From positions 1 through 64,000 of the forward strand of contig JAZRQO010000021.1 of assembly GCA_045649825.1 (NCBI GenBank): a stretch of 64,000 nt of DNA. Reading direction: 5' to 3'. Origin of the DNA: RGIG9115 sp045649825. Lineage in GTDB: Bacteria > Bacillota > Clostridia > UBA1381. Made by a program: the position numbers and the translations under genes. Numbering within the stretch: position 1 is the stretch's first letter; each line of letters starts with the position of its first letter. This document shows positions 59,649 to 64,000 of this stretch, piece by piece. The notes under the pieces are model-generated. The model did not search any database. It saw only the letters and a program-made list of their open reading frames with translations, and was not told where the DNA came from.

Positions 59649-61280
59649 TTACGACAAATTTATACTTCTTATTTTCTCTCTCAATTTAAGCACATACGAC
59701 GGAGAAACGGAAAGCTCATCTATACCCATTTTCACAAACACTTCTGTAAGCGAAAGGTCACCTGCAAGCTCTCCGCATATTCCAACCCATGCACCGCTAT
59801 TATGAGCATTTTGTGCAGACATTTCTATAAGCTGTAATACCGCTTCGTGGTGAGGATTGCAAAACTCATCAAGCTCTGGATTTTGCCTGTCGCAAGCCAG
59901 TGTATACTGAATAAGGTCGTTTGTACCTATACTAAAAAAGTCTACAAGAGGTGCAAGCTTGCTGCTGATTAATGCAGCGGCTGGTGTTTCTATCATTATT
60001 CCGTGTTCAACAGTTTCTGAAAACTGTATCTGCTCCGCCTTAAGTTGAGCTTTTACCAAATCGCACAAACTCAGTATCTCCTCTACCTCACCGACGGATG
60101 TTATCATAGGGAACATTATCCCCAAATCCCCGAACACAGAGGCTCTGTACAAAGCTCTGAGCTGAACTTTGAAAACCTCAGGGCGTTTAAGGCAAAGTCT
60201 GATTGCCCTCATCCCCAAAGCAGGGTTTTCTTCAGGCTTTAAATTAAAATAATCAACCCGTTTATCTGCTCCTATATCGAGAGTTCTGATTATAACCTTC
60301 TTTCCTGCCATGCTTTCAAGCACGCGCTTGTATACCTGAAACTGCTTTTCTTCGTCAGGGTAATCCTCACTCTCAAGATAAATAAATTCACTTCTGAAAA
60401 GACCTATTCCCGCCGCATCATTTATAAGAACTGAGGCAATATTATCTGCACTGCCTATATTGGCATAAATATTAATCCTCTTTCCGTCAAGGGTTATATC
60501 TTCTTTCCCTTTAAGTTCACGCAGAAGCTTACTTTTTTCGATTTCATCATTTTGTTTACTACGTGCTTTGCTGAGTGTTATCTCATCAGGATTTGAAACA
60601 AACTCACCTGTGAACCCGTCTGCAATCGCCATGTCGCCTTCGTTAATATCTGAAAGAAACTCATCTCCCAAGCCTATAATCGCAGGTATATTCATTGTTC
60701 TTGCAAGAATAGCTGTGTGGGAATTTGAAGACCCGTGAGCTGTTACGAATGCAAGGACATTTTCTTTGTCAAGTGAAACCGTTTCACTGGGCGCAAGGTC
60801 GTCGGCACAGATTATAACCTTTTCATCAGACTTTACATCGCCGCTTCGCTCCTTTGACAGGCAGGCTATTATCCTGTTTGATACATCCCTTATATCTGCC
60901 TCTCTCGCCTGCATATAGCTATCGTCCATTGCCGAAAACATCTCTCTGAAATTATCCGAGGTTACTGCAACTGCATATTCCGCATTAACCTTTTGATTTT
61001 CTATAATGCTTAATATTGCATCGTTATAGTCTTCATCCTCCACCATCATCATATGGATTTCAAAAATCTGTGCATTGGTTTCGCCCACTTCTACAAGGGC
61101 TTTGCCGTAAATCTCCTGAAGCTGTGCAAGGGCCTTTTCCTTTGCACCTTTAAACCTTATTATTTCCTTATCTGTATTCTCAACACTTTCACGTCTGACT
61201 TCAGGTTCGTTACGGTTAAAAACCGATACTTTGCCGATAGCTATCCCCGCATTAACGCTTTTACCCGTACTTTTTTTCAT
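59649..61280 (-). CDS. ptsI: phosphoenolpyruvate-protein phosphotransferase (EI)
   Basis: Enzyme I of the PTS, 543 residues, slightly short of the usual 570. The phosphorylated His is in GSSNSHTAILART (about 190), and the PEP-binding barrel has GLFRSEFIYL, IIRTLDIGADK, ENPALGMRAIR and MIETPAA. It passes phosphate from PEP to HPr. It is the third gene of ptsG-ptsH-ptsI. Confidence 0.95.
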   Translation of the reverse strand: MKKSTGKSVNAGIAIGKVSVFNRNEPEVRRESVENTDKEIIRFKGAKEKALAQLQEIYGKALVEVGETNAQIFEIHMMMVEDEDYNDAILSIIENQKVNAEYAVAVTSDNFREMFSAMDDSYMQAREADIRDVSNRIIACLSKERSGDVKSDEKVIICADDLAPSETVSLDKENVLAFVTAHGSSNSHTAILARTMNIPAIIGLGDEFLSDINEGDMAIADGFTGEFVSNPDEITLSKARSKQNDEIEKSKLLRELKGKEDITLDGKRINIYANIGSADNIASVLINDAAGIGLFRSEFIYLESEDYPDEEKQFQVYKRVLESMAGKKVIIRTLDIGADKRVDYFNLKPEENPALGMRAIRLCLKRPEVFKVQLRALYRASVFGDLGIMFPMITSVGEVEEILSLCDLVKAQLKAEQIQFSETVEHGIMIETPAAALISSKLAPLVDFFSIGTNDLIQYTLACDRQNPELDEFCNPHHEAVLQLIEMSAQNAHNSGAWVGICGELAGDLSLTEVFVKMGIDELSVSPSYVLKLREKIRSINLS

Positions 61281-61297
61281 CGCGTATCCCTTTCAGA

Positions 61298-61555
61298 TTA
61301 CAGATTTTGTTCCATAAAGCTCTTAAGCTTTTCTATCGCTTCAATTTCATCTGTGCCTTCTGCACTGATACTTACAGTGTCGCCGCACTTTATCCCCATA
61401 CCCATGAGCGCAATAAGCTTTGTTGCATCTACAGAATTATTACCCTTTGTAAGAATAATTCTACTCTCAAAGGATTTTGCAAGCTTTGAAAGAACTCCCG
61501 CAGGTCTTGCATGAATTCCTATTTCATCCTTTATTGTATAACTGAACTCCTGCAT
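61298..61555 (-). CDS. ptsH: HPr phosphocarrier protein lacking Ser46
   Basis: An 85-residue HPr. His15 in GIHARPAG is intact for PEP-dependent phosphotransfer. At the regulatory position 46, where Firmicute HPr has Ser (KSIMGVMSLG), this protein has Lys (ATKLIALMGMGIK). Without it, HPr kinase could not phosphorylate this copy and it should not act as a CcpA co-repressor. ATG 61555 is preferred over 61561. It lies between ptsG and ptsI. Confidence 0.93.
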   Translation of the reverse strand: MQEFSYTIKDEIGIHARPAGVLSKLAKSFESRIILTKGNNSVDATKLIALMGMGIKCGDTVSISAEGTDEIEAIEKLKSFMEQNL

Positions 61556-61572
61556 AAACACACCTCCCTTTT

Positions 61573-63654
61573 TTATTTTTTAATATCAAGAACTTTTTTG
61601 CCATGGACCATTTTACCTTTGGAAACAGGAGTGATGGCACTATAATCTTCAGTATTACACACAATCATTGCAGAGGTCAGCTTAAAGCCCTCTTTTCTTA
61701 TGTTATCCATATCAAAGCTTATAAGAAGGTCGCCTTTTTTAATACTGTCGCCCTGTGATACGTGAGCCTCAAAGTATTTACCCTTTAGCTTAACTGTATC
61801 AATACCGATATGAAGGAGAACTTCGCAGCCGTCTTTTGAAAGGATATTTATTGCGTGATTTGTTCCGAAAACAGAAGCTACCTCTCCGTCGCAAGGAGCA
61901 TATAGTTTGCCTGACATAGGCTTTAATCCTATGCCGTTACCAAGAACTCCTGTTGAAAATACATCATCTTCTACTGCCTCAATAGGGATTATTTCTCCGT
62001 CCATCGGTGAATATAGCTCAGTATCAGAAACTTCCCTTTCGGCATTTTCAAAAGGAGCAGGGGTATGAGAAGCTCCGCTTTCCATATAATCCTCAAGATT
62101 TGACTTTATAACCGAAACCCTGGGGCCGTATATAATCTGAACCCCGTTTCCTTTTTTAATAACACCCGAAGCTCCGCTTTTTTTAAGAGCAGGCTCTGAA
62201 ACCTTTTCGCCATTTTTAACAGTAACACGAAGCCGTGTAGCACAGCAGTCAAGGTCCTGAATATTGTCCTTTCCGCCAAGTCCCTGGAGTATAAGCCCAC
62301 TTGTTTCGTCATGGTTGGATTTTGCATTATTTTTTTCGTTCATATCCTTACGTGTATACAGTTTTGTTTCCTCACCTTCGGCTTCCCTGCCCGGTGTTTT
62401 GTAATTGAAACGGGTTATCATATAATAAAATACAAAATAATAAATAAATGCATACGCAATACCCACAATGATTATCCATATCCAGTTTGTTTTTGCATTA
62501 CCCTGGAGAATGCCGAAAAGTACAAGGTCAATTATACCGCCGGAAAAAGTCATACCCACGCCAACTCCGAAAATATGCATCAGCATAAAAGAAAGTCCTG
62601 CAAGCACACAGTGAACTATATACATAAGGGGCGCTACAAACAAAAACGTAAACTCAAGAGGCTCTGTTATACCTGTAAGCATTGCAGTAAGCGCTGCAGA
62701 AAGAAGAAGTCCACCTGCAAGCTTTTTCCTGTCAAGACGTGCCGCCCTGTACATAGCATATGCCGCACCGGGAAGACCAAAAATCATAAAGGGGAACTTA
62801 CCTGACATAAACCTCGTTGCCGCAACAGAAAATTCGGTGGTAGACCTTGAGGCAAGCTGAGCAAAATATATGTTCTGCGCACCCTGAACAAGCACTCCGT
62901 CAATCACCATAGATCCGCCAAGCTCCGTTTGCCAGAAAGGCATATAGAAAACGTGATGCAATCCAAATGGTATCAGTGCTCTTTCAATTATTCCGTAAAT
63001 CCACGTTCCCGCATATCCAGAACTCAGCACCAAAGCTCCAAGTCCTGAAATAAGCCTCTGCACAACCGGCCAGACAAAGAACATCAGCACACCAACGAGC
63101 AGGTATACTATACTGCATATTATCGGCACAAATCTTGTTCCTCCAAAAAATGAAAGAACCTGGGGAAGTTCTATTTTATAGAACCTGTTATGAAGTGCCG
63201 CCACTCCAAGACCAACTATAATACCACCGAAAACTCCCATTTGAAGAGATGTTATACCAAGTACCGTGGCAGTGGAGTTTGGAGCCATCGCTTCCACTCC
63301 CCCGTTTGCCGCAATGAGCGTGCTTATTGCACTGTGCATTATAAGATATGAAACTGCCCCCGCAAGAGCCGCAACTTCCTTTTCACGCTTTGCCATACCT
63401 ATAGCAACACCTATTGCAAAAAGCAAGGGGAGATTATCAAAAACCACACTTCCCGTCTTACTCATTATGTCGAGAACAGTATATAAAAAGCCGCCCTCGT
63501 ATATTACATTGGTAAGTCGGTATGTTTCAAGGGTTGTGGGGTTTGTAAACGAGCTTCCTATTCCCAGAAGCAAGCCTGCAACGGGAAGCAGTGCAATCGG
63601 AAGCATAAAGGAGCGTCCCACACGCTGCAAAACCCCGAAAACTTTGTCCTTCAT
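61573..63654 (-). CDS. ptsG: PTS glucose-type permease IICBA
   Basis: A 693-residue fused PTS permease. The membrane IIC domain (1-415) starts VLQRVGRSFMLPIALLPVAGLLLGIG. IIB (about 445-530) has the phosphorylated Cys in DCCATRLRV. IIA (about 550-680) has the His in LLHIGIDTVKLKG. It takes up and phosphorylates glucose or N-acetylglucosamine; the IIC sequence alone does not settle which. AGGAGG precedes the ATG. It is the first gene of the pts operon. Confidence 0.93.
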   Translation of the reverse strand: MKDKVFGVLQRVGRSFMLPIALLPVAGLLLGIGSSFTNPTTLETYRLTNVIYEGGFLYTVLDIMSKTGSVVFDNLPLLFAIGVAIGMAKREKEVAALAGAVSYLIMHSAISTLIAANGGVEAMAPNSTATVLGITSLQMGVFGGIIVGLGVAALHNRFYKIELPQVLSFFGGTRFVPIICSIVYLLVGVLMFFVWPVVQRLISGLGALVLSSGYAGTWIYGIIERALIPFGLHHVFYMPFWQTELGGSMVIDGVLVQGAQNIYFAQLASRSTTEFSVAATRFMSGKFPFMIFGLPGAAYAMYRAARLDRKKLAGGLLLSAALTAMLTGITEPLEFTFLFVAPLMYIVHCVLAGLSFMLMHIFGVGVGMTFSGGIIDLVLFGILQGNAKTNWIWIIIVGIAYAFIYYFVFYYMITRFNYKTPGREAEGEETKLYTRKDMNEKNNAKSNHDETSGLILQGLGGKDNIQDLDCCATRLRVTVKNGEKVSEPALKKSGASGVIKKGNGVQIIYGPRVSVIKSNLEDYMESGASHTPAPFENAEREVSDTELYSPMDGEIIPIEAVEDDVFSTGVLGNGIGLKPMSGKLYAPCDGEVASVFGTNHAINILSKDGCEVLLHIGIDTVKLKGKYFEAHVSQGDSIKKGDLLISFDMDNIRKEGFKLTSAMIVCNTEDYSAITPVSKGKMVHGKKVLDIKK

Positions 63655-63716
63655 ATAAAAAATCCTCCTGTATGTTTTTTAATACCAACATTAAAGGCTG
63701 GTTAGACTATCTTTAT

Positions 63717-63744
63717 ATATCTTTCCTTTTTTGTGGAAAGATAT
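63717..63744 (-). promoter_or_regulatory. 10-bp inverted repeat upstream of ptsG
   Basis: ATATCTTTCC (63717-63726) and GGAAAGATAT (63735-63744) form a perfect inverted repeat around 8 bases, 63 bp ahead of ptsG. It may be an operator or an RNA antiterminator stem. I found no clear promoter or cre box in this gap. Confidence 0.45.
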
Positions 63745-63756
63745 TCTTTAAAAGAA

Positions 63757-63797
63757 CAAAAAAATAAGCAACCGTTTGATTTTTACGGTTGCTTATT
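63757..63797 (-). terminator. terminator of the gene at the right edge
   Basis: AATAAGCAACCGT (63763-63775) pairs with ACGGTTGCTTATT (63785-63797), followed by Us in the minus direction. Confidence 0.87.
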
Positions 63798-63800
63798 CTA

Positions 63801-64000
63801 TTACTGATCGGGATTGTAAAGAGTGATTACGAAATGAGGCTCATATTCTGAAATATAGCTCGCAATGTCACCATGCCAGTTTCTCAGGTCTATAACTCTT
63901 GTTTCCTTTGCAGTAAGTGACATAAACGGTGAGAAAGGAAATCCGAATGAGTCCTGGAATATAAGGATTTTTTTATCGTTTTGGGAATTGTGATTAACCA
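63801..64000 (-). CDS. DHHW/AlgX-like protein, C-terminal fragment
   Basis: The last 66 codons of a minus-strand gene whose start lies beyond base 64000. The frame is open to the edge. The visible residues include ILIFQDSFGFPFSPF, with a DSFG-type catalytic Ser motif, then RVIDLRNWHGDIASYI and FVITLYNPDQ before the stop. This pattern matches the end of DHHW/AlgX-type SGNH proteins, which O-acetylate glycans. A strong terminator follows 4 bp later. The family call rests on this short stretch. Confidence 0.6.
   Translation of the reverse strand, partial: VNHNSQNDKKILIFQDSFGFPFSPFMSLTAKETRVIDLRNWHGDIASYISEYEPHFVITLYNPDQ

Noticed and set aside
61573..63654. Assignment of ptsG as N-acetylglucosamine-specific nagE
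   Set aside because: Sequence reading alone cannot separate glucose from GlcNAc permeases; no nagA or nagB is nearby, so I kept the glucose-type name.
1..64000. CRISPR arrays, insertion sequences, T-box leaders and common riboswitches
   Set aside because: I looked for regularly spaced direct repeats, transposase motifs and conserved leader motifs and found none that I could support.

Overview
This 64 kb window is chromosomal DNA of an endospore-forming, low-GC anaerobe of class Clostridia, most likely a gut commensal. The evidence for spore formation is the complete spoIIA operon (spoIIAA-spoIIAB-sigF), spoIIM beside xerD, yqfC-yqfD, ylbJ and a SpoIVFB-type protease. The evidence for anaerobic, fermentative life is a complete six-gene rnf operon, glycogen genes (glgBCD) and a glucuronide utilisation locus. 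Most genes lie on the minus strand, promoters are canonical sigma-A type (TTGACA-17-TATAAT), and intrinsic terminators separate the transcription units.

Layout. 1-775: an rRNA-type promoter and leader fire leftward out of the window; the 16S gene is not included. 782-5.9 kb: NlpC/P60 hydrolase, CPBP protease, a chimeric SBP/SLH protein, SpoIVFB-like protease, VanZ. 5.9-12.1 kb: glucuronide locus, uxuB-uxuA divergent from uidA and a GPH transporter. 12.1-15.7 kb: LtaS-like enzyme and a two-gene HEPN plus macro-like/TIR module. 15.7-19.8 kb: rlmD and the origin-type cluster jag-yidC-yidD-rnpA-rpmH. 19.9-25.1 kb: MATE pump, xerD, spoIIM, tRNA-Ser, TlpA/CcdA pair, amidase. 25.2-34.3 kb: DHHW-family surface proteins flanking spoIIA, an EamA transporter, noc, rsmG and glmM. 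34.3-40.6 kb: MATE pump and rnfCDGEAB. 40.6-45.1 kb: glgBCD. 45.2-50.8 kb: yqfC-yqfD-phoH-ybeY-dgkA-era-ispG. 50.9-53.7 kb: ylbJ, kdgK, eda. 53.8-57.5 kb: S-layer-type protein and an orphan terminase small-subunit-like gene. 57.7-59.6 kb: phosphatase, apbE, Gx transporter. 59.6-63.7 kb: ptsG-ptsH-ptsI. 63.8-64 kb: 3' end of another DHHW/AlgX-like gene.

How genes work together. Glucuronides enter by the GPH symporter, UidA releases glucuronate, UxuB and UxuA make 2-keto-3-deoxygluconate, and KdgK and Eda (40 kb away) finish the pathway; uxaC is not in the window. ApbE would attach FMN to RnfD and RnfG. PtsG/HPr/EI form a complete glucose-type PTS, and GlgCDB store the carbon.

The most interesting locus is the HEPN + macro-like/TIR pair (14158-15613): its own strong promoter, a HEPN protein with an R-x4-H RNase motif, and a protein joining a divergent macro-like domain to a TIR domain, inserted alone between housekeeping genes. 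It resembles NAD-linked antiphage systems such as Thoeris but has a domain combination I cannot assign to a named system. No CRISPR array, insertion sequence, intact prophage or oriC is visible.
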